Shown piece by piece: positions 8,087-17,634 of a stretch of 64,000 bases of DNA. Below the pieces are notes generated by a model. That model saw nothing but the letters and a program-made list of their open reading frames with translations. It searched no databases and was not told where the DNA came from. Position numbers and translations under genes: made by a program. Source of the stretch: Lysinibacillus_B sp031181585 (GTDB taxonomy: Bacteria; Bacillota; Bacilli; Bacillales_A; Planococcaceae); contig NZ_CP154840.1 in assembly GCF_047301505.1 (NCBI RefSeq), forward strand, positions 1,178,001 to 1,242,000, read 5' to 3'. The number at the start of each line of letters is the position of its first letter. The stretch's first letter is position 1.

Positions 8087-8359
8087 CAAGGAATTTAAAT
8101 AAAAAAATATTTCAGGTATATTTTACTGTTTGATGTTAGAAAGGTAGTAAACAAACCTTCGTTATAACGGTAAAATTACCATGTACAAAATAACAGCTAT
8201 ATGAGTAGGATAAAATGAAAAAAGAAGGAATTTGCTCCTTTGGACGGTGTATCGCTATGTTATGTCGAATTGGGATCGACAAAATAGGCACAAGCTCGAA
8301 ACAACGGGAAAAAAGGGGTAAACTAAGAGTAATTGGATCAAGAAAAAGGAAGGTTGTTT

Positions 8360-9322
8360 ATGCAAAAAGTAGATGCAGTAATTGTCGGCGGAGGTCCTTG
8401 TGGATTATCTGCAGCAATCGAGCTACAACAAATCGGTCTAGAACCCGTAGTAATTGAAAAAGGAAATATTGTTAACGCCATTTACAATTATCCAACGCAC
8501 CAGACGTTTTTCAGTACGAGTGAAAAACTGGCGATTGGCGATGTGCCGTTTATTATTGAGGAACGTAAGCCTCGCCGCAATCAGGCACTCGTCTATTACC
8601 GTGAAGTGGTGAAAGCAAAAAACATTCAAGTGAACCGCTTTGAAAAGGTAGAGCACGTGGAGAAGAAGGGGGATCGCTTTGTCGTCTCTACTTCGAAAGA
8701 TCAGTACGAAGCACCCTATGTCGTAATTGCAACTGGATATTATGACAGTCCGAATTATATTGGTATTCCAGGAGAGGATTTGCCGAAGGTCTACCACTAT
8801 TTTAAAGAGGCACATGAATTTTTTGATACGGATGTTGTTGTAATCGGCGGTAAAAACTCTGCTGTGGATGCTGCCCTTGAGCTGAATAAGGCCAAAGCCC
8901 GTGTGACGGTTATTTATCGTGGAAGTGAGTATTCGCCTAGCGTCAAGCCATGGGTGCTGCCAGAATTCGATGCCTGTGTCCGTAATGAGGAAATCGATAT
9001 GCTATTTGACAGCTGTGTGAAGGAAATTCGTGAAAATGAGGTTGTGATCGATGTAGAAGGTGAGGAGCGAGTATTGAAAAATGATTTTGTCTTTGCCATG
9101 ACAGGTTATCACCCGGATCATGATTTTATCCGTAATATGGGTGTCAACATCGATGAGGAGACAGGGCGCCCGCACTTCGATCCACAGACAATGGAAACGA
9201 ATGTAGAAAACTTATTTATTGCAGGTGTGATCGCTGCCGGTAACAATGCCAATGAGATTTTTATCGAAAACGGCCGTTTTCACGGCAAACTAATTGCTGA
9301 TAAAATTAAAGAGGGGCAATAA
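8360..9322 (+). CDS. bdr: Bacillithiol disulfide reductase (YpdA family)
   Basis: FAD/NADPH oxidoreductase of about 320 residues that recycles oxidised bacillithiol. FAD-binding GGGPCGLSAAIEL is near the N-terminus; the NADPH-binding VVIGGKNSAVDAALEL is mid-protein; the C-terminal FAD segment is NLFIAGVIAAGNNANEIFIENG. There is no thioredoxin-reductase CxxC pair, as expected for YpdA. The start at 8360 follows AAAGGAAGG. bshA, which makes the first intermediate of bacillithiol, is at 47228-48364. In B. subtilis the gene also sits next to prsW and sleB. Confidence 0.93.
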   Translation: MQKVDAVIVGGGPCGLSAAIELQQIGLEPVVIEKGNIVNAIYNYPTHQTFFSTSEKLAIGDVPFIIEERKPRRNQALVYYREVVKAKNIQVNRFEKVEHVEKKGDRFVVSTSKDQYEAPYVVIATGYYDSPNYIGIPGEDLPKVYHYFKEAHEFFDTDVVVIGGKNSAVDAALELNKAKARVTVIYRGSEYSPSVKPWVLPEFDACVRNEEIDMLFDSCVKEIRENEVVIDVEGEERVLKNDFVFAMTGYHPDHDFIRNMGVNIDEETGRPHFDPQTMETNVENLFIAGVIAAGNNANEIFIENGRFHGKLIADKIKEGQ

Positions 9323-9390
9323 TTTAAGCATGATCACCCCTCTCTAATAGAAAATGAAAGAAACAGCGTGATGGTGTTTCTTTCATGGAA

Positions 9391-9429
9391 AAGGAGTCTC
9401 GCCTGACATTTTGAGACTCCTTCTTTTTT
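9391..9429 (+). terminator. Bidirectional terminator between bdr and the acyltransferase gene
   Basis: AAGGAGTCTC ... GAGACTCCTT stem followed by CTTTTTT. A second hairpin, GAAAGAAAC ... GTTTCTTTC (9356-9384), lies between it and bdr. The genes on both sides converge here. Confidence 0.8.
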
Positions 9430-10468
9430 ATACAATTCTTTTTAAATAAGGGATTTTAGATAAAATCAGTATCGTAATTAATGATAAGAAGAGGATGATG
9501 ACCGCCTGCAGAGGGATACCCATGGCAGGATGGATAAGAATCCCCTCATCGTTATAGAAAAAAGGGCGGATGATATCAAGGAAAATAGGATGCACAAGAT
9601 AAATACCAAAGCTCGTCCAGGAAATCTGCATTAGCAATTTGCTTGGGGCAAACTGTTCGTTCTGCTTCTGCTTCTTTGTGATGAAGCGTTTGAAGAAGAC
9701 GAATAGGGCAATCGCCATCGCTAGTACGTTTGGAGTGGCATAGCCAAATGCATAGCTGGAAAATTCGCCTTGGTCGAAAGCGAATGAATTTGTGCGTAAA
9801 ATTGTGGCGGCGGCGCCGACAAAACCTGCGATATAAATAATAGTACGCATCTTTTGAGATTGGTCGTACCTTCCTAAATAGAAACCTAAAAGAATCATCC
9901 CAATGAATTCTGTGAACGGGAAATAATCAACAAGCTTATTTGGTACGAGAAATTCATAATAGCGGAAAATCCCGAAAAACAGCAGATACAGCCCGACTGT
10001 ATAGCCTACAATCTGCTGGCTTGCATGCCGGCAAAATACATTAAACATCGGAACGAGCAAGTAAATGGCAATCAGGGCGTAGAAATACCATAGATGATAA
10101 TAGATGTTTGCATTTAAAAAAAGTTCTTTAAATTCTTCAAAGGATGCAGCGCTATTGTATACGATATAGACACGCCACAGGTAGTAGACTACCGACCAGA
10201 ATAGAAAGGGAATGAGGATTTTATTCGCTCGTTTTGTGAAAAAATCCTTCAGCGGCTCCTCCTTTCTTCCGAGTAAAAGTGCGCCCGAAATCATGAAGAA
10301 AACTGGGACGCACCATCTGGCCAAACTATTGTAAATGATGCCTGCCTCCCACATCGAAAAATCGATTTCTTTATACATCGATGCATATGGAGCGGCTGCA
10401 TGGATAAACAATACACCCATTATGGCGATTGTCCGCAAATACTCCATATAAAATATCCGTGGTTTCAT
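9428..10468 (-). CDS. Acyltransferase family 3 membrane protein
   Basis: 346 residues with about ten membrane helices. The N-terminus MEYLRTIAIMGVLFIHAAAPY contains the conserved R and H of the acyltransferase-3 (OatA/WecH-like) family; the RWCVPVFFMISGALLLG stretch is typical. Such enzymes transfer acetyl or other acyl groups to cell-surface sugars, but the substrate cannot be read from sequence. There is no C-terminal extracellular SGNH domain, unlike OatA. It is monocistronic, converging on bdr. Confidence 0.85.
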   Translation of the reverse strand: MKPRIFYMEYLRTIAIMGVLFIHAAAPYASMYKEIDFSMWEAGIIYNSLARWCVPVFFMISGALLLGRKEEPLKDFFTKRANKILIPFLFWSVVYYLWRVYIVYNSAASFEEFKELFLNANIYYHLWYFYALIAIYLLVPMFNVFCRHASQQIVGYTVGLYLLFFGIFRYYEFLVPNKLVDYFPFTEFIGMILLGFYLGRYDQSQKMRTIIYIAGFVGAAATILRTNSFAFDQGEFSSYAFGYATPNVLAMAIALFVFFKRFITKKQKQNEQFAPSKLLMQISWTSFGIYLVHPIFLDIIRPFFYNDEGILIHPAMGIPLQAVIILFLSLITILILSKIPYLKRIV

Positions 10469-10527
10469 AAAACACCTCTTTTGATTAATAAGAACTATTT
10501 TATTATGAAACCATAAGGAAGTATATA

Positions 10528-11496
10528 TTAGGCGAAAAATACTTTTAGATCGATTGGCTTATGTGCTTGGTTAATGCCAATTAACAGCTTGAGACGTGCT
10601 TTTTGGCCATTAATGCCATTGGCAAAAATGACACCCATATCTTCTAGTTGTTTACCACCGCCGTCATACCCGTATACTCCTTCAGCAATGCCGTTGAAGC
10701 AGCGGGAAACGAGAACAACGGGAATATTATTAGCCACAAGCTTTTCAATTACTTGTGCTACAGCAGGAGGCACATTTCCTTGACCGAGACCTTCTAGGAC
10801 AAGGCCGTCATAACCAGACGCAACAATCGATTCAAGGATATCAGCTTCCATCCCGGCATATACCTTCAGAAGCGCCACTCGTTTTGAAACCTCGTCAAGC
10901 GGGACATATTGTCGGCGAACGGGCTGCTGCTGGATATGCACCGCTTTTTTCGTCACTAATCCAATCGGTCCGTATTGTGGACTTTGGAACGTGTTCACAC
11001 TGGAAGTCGAAGTTTTTGTGATGTTGAATGCCTGATGAATTTCATCATTCATCACAACAAGAACACCTTTATCGCGTGCCTTGTCGTCGCAGGCTACTCG
11101 AATTGCCTCAATAAGATTATAGACACCGTCTGCACCAAGTTCATTAGAGGATCTCATTGCTCCTGTTAAAACAATCGGGAAGTCGAAACGAGTTGTCAAA
11201 TCTAGAAAATAAGCTGTTTCCTCCAATGTATCTGTACCATGGGTAATAACTACTCCATCAATTGCGTATAATTGTGTCTGTTCGATAATTAAATTGCGCA
11301 ATGTGAGCATTTCCAACGGTGTAATATGTGGGGAGGGAAGATTGAATGCTTCCACTTCTACTATATTAGCATAGCCTGCCAGTGTTTCTTTTGCACCGAT
11401 GAGCGGATTACGTTCATTGATTAATACTGCCCCTTCTTCACCCATTTTCATTGAAATTGTACCGCCTGTATGAATAAGCAGAATATTTTTTTTCAT
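10528..11496 (-). CDS. ansA: Type I L-asparaginase
   Basis: Cytoplasmic hydrolase of asparagine to aspartate and ammonia. 322 residues. Both catalytic threonine boxes are visible: IHTGGTISM (about 7-15) and VVITHGTDTLEETAYFL (about 82-98), plus the C-terminal VVLVSRCFNG. No signal peptide. It starts at an ATG after GGAGGTTTTCTT. It is divergent from prsW. Asparagine synthetase is encoded at 58061-59971. Confidence 0.93.
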   Translation of the reverse strand: MKKNILLIHTGGTISMKMGEEGAVLINERNPLIGAKETLAGYANIVEVEAFNLPSPHITPLEMLTLRNLIIEQTQLYAIDGVVITHGTDTLEETAYFLDLTTRFDFPIVLTGAMRSSNELGADGVYNLIEAIRVACDDKARDKGVLVVMNDEIHQAFNITKTSTSSVNTFQSPQYGPIGLVTKKAVHIQQQPVRRQYVPLDEVSKRVALLKVYAGMEADILESIVASGYDGLVLEGLGQGNVPPAVAQVIEKLVANNIPVVLVSRCFNGIAEGVYGYDGGGKQLEDMGVIFANGINGQKARLKLLIGINQAHKPIDLKVFFA

Positions 11497-11534
11497 AAGA
11501 AAACCTCCTGTTTACACTTTCTTGTAGATGTTTT

Positions 11535-11543
11535 TGCTATAAT
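11535..11543 (+). promoter_or_regulatory. Extended -10 promoter element for prsW
   Basis: TGCTATAAT, a perfect extended -10, about 41 bases before the prsW start. No good -35 is visible, as is common with extended -10 promoters. Confidence 0.5.
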
Positions 11544-11584
11544 AAAAAGGGAAATTTTTTCAGAATATAAGGAGGGTCCTAGAC

Positions 11585-12259
11585 ATGTTCATTTTAATAT
11601 CAGCTGCCATTGCGCCAGGTCTGGCCCTTCTCAGTTATTTTTATCTGCGGAACCAGATGTCGACGGAGCCGCGGCGAACGCTTCTTCATACCTTTATATA
11701 TGGTGCGATTATTACATTCCCTATTATGTTCATCCAATACGTTTTGGAAGAAGAGGGAACCTTCTCGCATCCTTATGTGTCGGATGTTATTTTTACGAGC
11801 TCCATCGAAGAATTCTTCAAATGGTTTGTCATTTTTGTTGCCATTTTACGACATGTCGAGTTTGATGACCCTTACGATGGCATCTTATATGGTGCCGCTG
11901 TTTCTCTTGGCTTTGCAACGGTTGAAAATGTTCTTTACCTCTTATCATTCGGTATTGATACTGCCTTTTTACGAGCGATTCTCCCTGTATCAAGCCATGC
12001 GCTATTTGGCGTTGTCATGGGCTATTATTTCGGGAAAAGTAAATTTTCAAAGGATAATAAACAACTAGAGTACCTGTTGCTTGCATTTTTAGCACCGGTT
12101 CTCCTGCATCTTAGTTATAACACAATTTTAACGCTGAAGGGTCATCTCGTTTACTTGATGTTGCCGTTTATGTTGTTTTTATGGTGGTTTGGGCTGCGCA
12201 AGGTGAAACAAGCGCATAGACACCTCGTTCAACATTTATATGAAAATAATAGAATCTAA
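11585..12259 (+). CDS. prsW: PrsW intramembrane-type protease (anti-sigma factor site-1 protease)
   Basis: Membrane protease that in B. subtilis makes the first cut in the anti-sigma factor RsiW in response to antimicrobial peptides and envelope stress. 224 residues, about six to eight membrane helices. The family's conserved acidic motif is seen as SIEEFFKWF, followed by ATVENVLYL and the SSHALFGVVMGYYFG segment that carries the conserved His. The start at 11585 has AAGGAGG. The neighbourhood bdr/prsW/sleB/ypeB matches B. subtilis. RsiW itself is not in this window. Confidence 0.9.
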   Translation: MFILISAAIAPGLALLSYFYLRNQMSTEPRRTLLHTFIYGAIITFPIMFIQYVLEEEGTFSHPYVSDVIFTSSIEEFFKWFVIFVAILRHVEFDDPYDGILYGAAVSLGFATVENVLYLLSFGIDTAFLRAILPVSSHALFGVVMGYYFGKSKFSKDNKQLEYLLLAFLAPVLLHLSYNTILTLKGHLVYLMLPFMLFLWWFGLRKVKQAHRHLVQHLYENNRI

Positions 12260-12299
12260 AAAGCTTTTGTTTACAACTTTTGTGAACAAAAGCTTTTTT
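12259..12299 (+). terminator. prsW terminator
   Basis: AAAAGCTTTTGTT ... AACAAAAGCTTTT stem with a T-run directly after the prsW stop. Confidence 0.85.
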
Positions 12300-12302
12300 G
12301 TG

Positions 12303-12332
12303 TGTATAAAACTTGGCTGATTTTCCATCCTA
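12303..12332 (+). promoter_or_regulatory. Sigma-G-like promoter of sleB-ypeB
   Basis: TGTATA (12303-12308), 17 bases, CATCCTA (12326-12332). This fits the forespore sigma-G consensus TGNATA-N17/18-CATNNTA and lies 21 bases before the sleB start. It agrees with the known forespore expression of sleB and ypeB. Confidence 0.7.
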
Positions 12333-12353
12333 CGTAAAAAGGAGTGATTCGCG

Positions 12354-13130
12354 ATGATAAAAAAATGGTCATCATCAATTTTAGTTATGTATTTATTGAT
12401 CATTTCGCTCATCCCATTGCAGGCCAACGCCTTCTCCTCCCAAATTGTGGAGCGGGGAGCTTTTGGTGACGATGTCATTGAATTACAGGCAAGGCTGCAG
12501 TATATCGGATATTACGAAGGTAATATTGATGGCGTCTTCGGCTATGGTACGTACTGGGCACTGAGAAACTTCCAGTCCGATTATGGGCTGAAGGTCGATG
12601 GCATAGCAGGGACCGATACAAAAAAGGTGCTCGTCAACAACTCCGACTATAACAGAGCATGGGTGATGGAACAGATTAATAAAGGTACACGCTTCACTCA
12701 TTATGGCGGTATTCCGCTAGAACAGCAGGTGAAGCAAGGAACAAAGAATAGTCAAGTTCAGCTGCCGGGCAAATACTCTGAGCAGGACTTACAGCTGATG
12801 GCAAACGCTGTATATGGTGAAGCGCGCGGCGAGCCGTATGAAGGGCAGGTCGCTGTTGCGGCGGTAATTTTAAATCGCCTGGAATCTAATGAATTTCCAA
12901 ATACAATTTCAGAAATTATCTTCCAGCCGCGAGCATTTACAGCTGTAGCAGATGGACAGATTTGGCTTGAACCGAATGATCGTGCCAAACAGGCTGTTTT
13001 AGATGCGATGAACGGATGGGACCCAACTGAAAATGCCTTATATTATTTTAACCCAGAAACAGCAACAAGTGCATGGATCTGGTCAAGACCACAAATTAAA
13101 CAGATTGGTGAGCATATTTTCTGCTACTAG
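12354..13130 (+). CDS. sleB: Spore cortex-lytic enzyme SleB
   Basis: Lytic transglycosylase that degrades spore cortex peptidoglycan during germination. 258 residues: signal peptide (about 1-27, ending LQANAFS), a peptidoglycan-binding domain with the repeat GDDVIELQARLQYIGYYEGNIDGVFGYGT (about 38-95), a linker, and a C-terminal SleB catalytic domain with LMANAVYGEARGEPYEGQVAVAAVILNR containing the catalytic Glu. The start has AAAGGAGTG. It is followed after six bases by ypeB, its partner for stability and localisation. Confidence 0.95.
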   Translation: MIKKWSSSILVMYLLIISLIPLQANAFSSQIVERGAFGDDVIELQARLQYIGYYEGNIDGVFGYGTYWALRNFQSDYGLKVDGIAGTDTKKVLVNNSDYNRAWVMEQINKGTRFTHYGGIPLEQQVKQGTKNSQVQLPGKYSEQDLQLMANAVYGEARGEPYEGQVAVAAVILNRLESNEFPNTISEIIFQPRAFTAVADGQIWLEPNDRAKQAVLDAMNGWDPTENALYYFNPETATSAWIWSRPQIKQIGEHIFCY

Positions 13131-13136
13131 AGGTGG

Positions 13137-14390
13137 ATGATGAAAAATACTCTTTATTTAGTTGGTATTTTGTTTGTCGCGGTGCTGCTATATGCAGTGA
13201 ATTTAACGGATGAAAACACGGAGCTTAAGCAGACAATGCATGCTTATTATACAAATGAAATGGCAGCTGCCTCTGCAAAAATGACTCAGTTGTCACAGGC
13301 CATCAATCAGGCTCAGCTTTTTGAGGAGGGAGAGGCACGTGATAGTGAGATGCAGTCAGTTTGGCGAATAAGCAATGACCTTCGCAACTCCATTGGGAAG
13401 CTGCCGATTCACAGCGGTGTAGCAAATGATATGATGGGCTATCTTGGGCGAATGGGAGACCAGGCAAAAAGCGGTACGCAGGAGGACTGGCAGGCAATCG
13501 CTCAAAATATGAATGGTTTAAAAGAAGAGTGGAATGTGGCAACTGCGAGATTTTTCTCAACAGACAGTAATTATGATACATGGGCGGATGGCCTTCTAGA
13601 GGAAGGTGATTCTCCATTCCAGACGGTTTCAGCCAATTTAAAAAGTTATCAGGAAACGGATTTCCCTCTTACAGCCAGTGAGTCGGATTATGAAAAGAAG
13701 CGGGATCTTGTTCATTTAACGGACAAAGAAGTGACAAAAGAAGAAGCGCTTCAAAGGATACATGATTTATTCCCTGCCACTGAGGGGGCGACGTTAACTG
13801 TGTCAATGAATGCAGACGACGCAGCCTACCCATTTTATCATGTGCAATTTGCACGCGGCTCCCGTTTAGGGTACGCAGATATTACCAAAAAAGGCGGCCA
13901 TGTCCTTTCCTTCTTGCTGGAGCGTCCGGCCAATGATCCACAAGTAACACAGCAGCAAGCACGTGAGATGGCGACGGACTTTTTACAGCAGGCGGGCTAT
14001 AAGGACGTTGTTTATGTGGAAGCACGAGAAAATCATGAAGCATGGCACTTTGTTTTCACGCGTAAAGCAGGGGATGCACTCGTCTATCCAGATAGCATCC
14101 AGTTGAAGCTTGCAAAAGATACGGGAGAGCTGTTAGGAATCAATGCAATGGAATATATACAAAAGGAAACACTTCCTGACACAACGGCTAAAGAGCTTGA
14201 TATGGCAACTTATTTTGCCGATAACGTGAGCGTTGAAGAAACAAAGCTTGTCTATACAGAAGGTTCAGGCCATGAGCTGGTACTTTGCTATGAAGTAGTG
14301 GCACGCTTGAGTGATGAAGCCAATGAAACATTCCGTGTGTTAATAGATGCGGATACCCATAAAGTAGTGCAGGTTGAGCAATTAGTCTGA
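13137..14390 (+). CDS. ypeB: Germination protein YpeB
   Basis: Spore protein needed for the accumulation and protection of SleB. 417 residues: one N-terminal membrane anchor (about 4-22), a helical N-domain, then PepSY/YpeB repeats (for example LTDKEVTKEEALQRIHDLFP and VTQQQAREMATDFLQQAGY). Slightly shorter than the roughly 450 residues of the B. subtilis protein. Starts at 13137 after GAGGTGG; the next codon is also ATG. Co-transcribed with sleB from the sigma-G-like promoter. Confidence 0.93.
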   Translation: MMKNTLYLVGILFVAVLLYAVNLTDENTELKQTMHAYYTNEMAAASAKMTQLSQAINQAQLFEEGEARDSEMQSVWRISNDLRNSIGKLPIHSGVANDMMGYLGRMGDQAKSGTQEDWQAIAQNMNGLKEEWNVATARFFSTDSNYDTWADGLLEEGDSPFQTVSANLKSYQETDFPLTASESDYEKKRDLVHLTDKEVTKEEALQRIHDLFPATEGATLTVSMNADDAAYPFYHVQFARGSRLGYADITKKGGHVLSFLLERPANDPQVTQQQAREMATDFLQQAGYKDVVYVEARENHEAWHFVFTRKAGDALVYPDSIQLKLAKDTGELLGINAMEYIQKETLPDTTAKELDMATYFADNVSVEETKLVYTEGSGHELVLCYEVVARLSDEANETFRVLIDADTHKVVQVEQLV

Positions 14391-14471
14391 TGAAAAAAAT
14401 CCTGTTTATCTAGAAAAATTACCAAATCCATGCCATAATATATCTACTATAAGAAGTTTGAGGGGATTAGC

Positions 14472-15128
14472 ATGGAACTTAAAATCGGGACAATGTTGAT
14501 ATTGGAGCCCACGTATACGGATAGTGTTGAAAAGCTTCGCTGCAAGGTTGTGGAGCAAAGTGAGCATGCCATCTATATCGATTACCCTGTCAATACAGAA
14601 ACAAAAAGAACTGCTTTTTTAGTAGACGGTGCGCAATTTCGTGCTACCTTTCATACAGAAGCGAAGCAGAGCTTTGCCTTTAATACTGAGGTGCTTGGGC
14701 GTAAAAAGGGAAATATCCCGATGATTATGCTGGCAACCCCGCCGGAAGAAGAGTTCATAAAAATTCAGCGCAGAGAATATGTCCGGGTAGAAACAGCGGT
14801 GGATATCGCCGTAGGATATGAGGAGCGCTTCAGTCAATTTGTGGCAGCAGACATAAGTGCTGGAGGGGTATTGGTAAGCATGAACAATCACGCAGCTTTC
14901 ACAGATGGAGACGTTGTTCAGCTGACAATTGTTTTGCCGTATATGAACGGTGATATGCGCTATGTCATAACAGATGCACGAGTCGTCCGCGTATTTGATA
15001 GGGATGGAAAGCGTTATGCTTCTATGGAATTTAAAGACACAGATGATCTAGATAAGCAGTATATTGTACGGTTCTGCTTTGAACGTCAGCTAGAGCTTCG
15101 CAGAAAAGAAATGAATACGCCAGTATAA
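14472..15128 (+). CDS. ypfA: PilZ-domain c-di-GMP-binding protein with YcgR-like N-domain
   Basis: Likely c-di-GMP effector, related to B. subtilis YpfA (DgrA), which restrains flagellar motility. 218 residues: an N-terminal YcgR-type beta domain (1-95) and a C-terminal PilZ domain with both ligand motifs, the RxxxR box in QRREYVRV and the D-x-S-x-x-G box in ADISAGGVLV. The start at 14472 has GAGGGG. Position before cmk matches B. subtilis. The target in this organism is unknown. Confidence 0.9.
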   Translation: MELKIGTMLILEPTYTDSVEKLRCKVVEQSEHAIYIDYPVNTETKRTAFLVDGAQFRATFHTEAKQSFAFNTEVLGRKKGNIPMIMLATPPEEEFIKIQRREYVRVETAVDIAVGYEERFSQFVAADISAGGVLVSMNNHAAFTDGDVVQLTIVLPYMNGDMRYVITDARVVRVFDRDGKRYASMEFKDTDDLDKQYIVRFCFERQLELRRKEMNTPV

Positions 15129-15153
15129 GCCACCGATAACGGTGGCTTTCTTT
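15128..15153 (+). terminator. ypfA terminator
   Basis: AGCCACC-GATAAC-GGTGGCT stem starting at the stop codon, followed by TTCTTT. Confidence 0.7.
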
Positions 15154-15366
15154 ATGCTGGAATATAATCCACTTATACGTGAATCCGGGGTAAGAAGAAG
15201 GCATTTGTCGAGAGCTGTGGACTTATTAAAAAGTGTGATTGAGCTTTCTGACAGCAAGGATAGGAGAATTAGAAAAATGTCGAAAAGTGGTCCGTACATC
15301 TAGCGTTTAGACAGGTCAATTTATCAGGGAATATGGTACAATGGGGAAGGAAAGTAGGGATTATTT

Positions 15367-16041
15367 ATGGCAAAAAATATTCAAATTGCGATTGACGGTC
15401 CAGCGGGAGCAGGTAAAAGTACAATTGCAAAAATTGTGGCAGAAAAATTAGGCTATACGTATATCGATACAGGTGCGATGTATCGAGCTGTAACGTATAA
15501 AGCACTTCGCACAGACATACAATTAGAAGACGCAGCAGCTCTGGAAGAAATGCTTCGTGCAACAGAAATCCGTTTGCAGCCTTCGAATGAAGGACAACTT
15601 GTGTTTGTTGATGGAGAAAATGTGTCCGCACCTATTCGTTCTAATGAAGTGACAGCTAATGTGTCTCAGGTAGCTGCTTATGCGAATATCCGTGAAATCC
15701 TCGTAGCCATGCAGCAGCAGCTTGCCGCGCAGGGCGGCGTCGTAATGGACGGGCGTGACATCGGCACACATGTTTTACCGAAAGCAGAGTTAAAAGTTTT
15801 CATGTCTGCTTCCGTAGAGGAACGTGCCCGCCGACGTCAATTAGATAACGAAAAGCGAGGCATTCCATCCACAATCGAAAGTCTGGTAGAGGAAATCTCA
15901 CTGCGGGATAAAAAGGATAGTGAACGGGAAGCATCGCCGCTCATTCAAGCTGAAGATGCGCTCTTCCTCGACACGACAGAGCTATCAATTGACGAGGCTG
16001 CAGCAGCCATTTTAAAATTAGCAAAAGAAAAAATGGCATAA
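15367..16041 (+). CDS. cmk: Cytidylate kinase
   Basis: Phosphorylates CMP/dCMP to the diphosphates. 224 residues, P-loop GPAGAGKST (11-19), the TGAMYRAVT nucleoside-binding stretch, and DGRDIGTHVLP with the conserved Arg/Asp. The ATG at 15367 follows GGAAAGTAGGGATTT. As in B. subtilis, it precedes the S1-domain protein. Confidence 0.96.
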   Translation: MAKNIQIAIDGPAGAGKSTIAKIVAEKLGYTYIDTGAMYRAVTYKALRTDIQLEDAAALEEMLRATEIRLQPSNEGQLVFVDGENVSAPIRSNEVTANVSQVAAYANIREILVAMQQQLAAQGGVVMDGRDIGTHVLPKAELKVFMSASVEERARRRQLDNEKRGIPSTIESLVEEISLRDKKDSEREASPLIQAEDALFLDTTELSIDEAAAAILKLAKEKMA

Positions 16042-16302
16042 TCTCTCGAAAATGAGCATGAATTACCCAAGTTGGGGGTAATGTGTAGATAACGGCACTT
16101 ACCGCTCAAGGACATTCTTATTTTTCCATGAGTTAAAAATGTGCTAATCAGAGATTTCCAGTGTTCAATGTGTTTCAAGAAGGAAGAAAAATGGATTTTT
16201 CCTAAGCGATTACATGAAATTTCTGAAAAAAAGGGAAATTTTTTGTTTTTATATTTATTTTCGAATAAAATAAAAAGTGGAAGATGCGAAGGAGGGTTAC
16301 AT

Positions 16303-17448
16303 ATGTCTGAAGAAATGAACTTAAGTGTAAACGAAGGATTTCAAGAAGGAGATATCGTAAAGGGTGTTGCTGAGCAAGTAGAGGAAAAATCAGTAACAGT
16401 TACAATAGAAGGTGCTCCATTCGATGGGATTGTCCCAATTAGCGAACTATCAAGCTTACACATCGAAAAGGCTTCTGATGCCGTATCGGTGGGGGATACA
16501 CTAGAACTGATGATCACTAAGGTAGAAGAGGAAAACTTCGTGCTGTCAAAACGTAAAGTAGATGCGTTGAAGGCATGGGATGAACTAATTCAGAAATATG
16601 AATCAGGCGAAGTATTCGAAGCCGAAGTGAAGGATGTAGTGAAGGGCGGCTTAGTCGTTGATTTAGGTGTGCGTGGCTTTGTTCCTGCATCGTTAGTAGA
16701 AGATTATTTTGTAGAGGATTTCGAGGACTACAAAGGCAAAACAATGAGCTTTAAAATTACCGAGCTTGACCAAGAGAAGGGCCGCTTAATTTTATCTCAC
16801 CGCGCTGTTGTGGAAGAGGAAAAGGCTTCTAAGAAAAAAGAAGTCATCCATAATATCAAGGAAGGCGATGTTCTAGACGGCAAAGTACAGCGTCTAGCAA
16901 GCTTTGGTGCTTTCGTAGATCTAGGTGGAATCGACGGCCTTGTGCATATCTCTCAAGTAGCACATGAGCATGTAGATGATGTGTCTGCAGTTCTTTCAGA
17001 AGGACAAGAAGTAAAGGTAAAGGTTCTTTCAGTCGATTATGATAATGAAAGAATCGCCCTATCCATTAAAGAAACATTACCTGGACCTTGGTCTGGTGTA
17101 GAAGAAAAGGCTTCTAAAGGCTCTATTTTGACTGGTAAGGTCAAACGCCTTGTGTCATTTGGTGCTTTTGTAGAAGTGTTCCCTGGAATTGAAGGGCTTG
17201 TACACATTTCACAAATTTCGCACAAACACATCAACACACCGCACGAAGCGTTGAAAGAAGGCCAGGAAGTACAAGTGAAGGTACTGGATGTCAATGAAGC
17301 GGAACGCCGTCTATCATTGAACATTAAAGATTTGATCGAAAATCCGGATAAGGAAGAGGAGTTCGACTACGAACTGCCGGAAGAAAACACAGGCTTCTCA
17401 TTCAGTGATGTCATTGGGGATCAGCTGAAGAAGTTTACAGAAAAATAA
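16303..17448 (+). CDS. ypfD: S1-domain RNA-binding protein (ribosomal protein S1 homologue)
   Basis: 381 residues with four S1 (OB-fold) repeats: about 16-85, 102-170, 187-257 and 273-343; repeats 3 and 4 each show GKV(Q/K)RL(A/V)SFGAFV and GLVHISQ(V/I). Shorter than the six-repeat S1 of Gram-negative bacteria and lacking the ribosome-binding N-repeats, as in B. subtilis YpfD. Start 16303 (MSEEMNLSVNEGF) has GAAGGAGGG; the frame is open 54 codons upstream, but the sequence there is not family-like. The 260-base gap after cmk shows no gene. Confidence 0.92.
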   Translation: MSEEMNLSVNEGFQEGDIVKGVAEQVEEKSVTVTIEGAPFDGIVPISELSSLHIEKASDAVSVGDTLELMITKVEEENFVLSKRKVDALKAWDELIQKYESGEVFEAEVKDVVKGGLVVDLGVRGFVPASLVEDYFVEDFEDYKGKTMSFKITELDQEKGRLILSHRAVVEEEKASKKKEVIHNIKEGDVLDGKVQRLASFGAFVDLGGIDGLVHISQVAHEHVDDVSAVLSEGQEVKVKVLSVDYDNERIALSIKETLPGPWSGVEEKASKGSILTGKVKRLVSFGAFVEVFPGIEGLVHISQISHKHINTPHEALKEGQEVQVKVLDVNEAERRLSLNIKDLIENPDKEEEFDYELPEENTGFSFSDVIGDQLKKFTEK

Positions 17449-17460
17449 GCAATAGAGTAA

Positions 17461-17494
17461 AACAGACGAGCTATAAGGCCCGTCTGTTTTTTTT
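17461..17494 (+). terminator. ypfD terminator
   Basis: ACAGACG ... CGTCTGT stem followed by eight T. Confidence 0.85.
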
Positions 17495-17634
17495 ATCGGC
17501 TTTCTTTAAAATAAGCTGCGGGAGGGTATCATAATAAATAACGGAAGCGGTTTTGAATGTTGTGAAAACATGCTATACTGTCAAGATTGATGTATAATAC
17601 ACATTTGAGAAGAAGTTTGGAAGGATGATAACAG

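Noticed and set aside
7941..8110. SAM riboswitch or T-box in the sulfate leader
   Set aside because: Neither the SAM-I core nor the T-box GGTGG element was found; only the hairpin is kept.
8215..8457. 80-codon open frame overlapping the start of bdr
   Set aside because: No ribosome binding site and it overlaps the well-supported bdr start in another frame.
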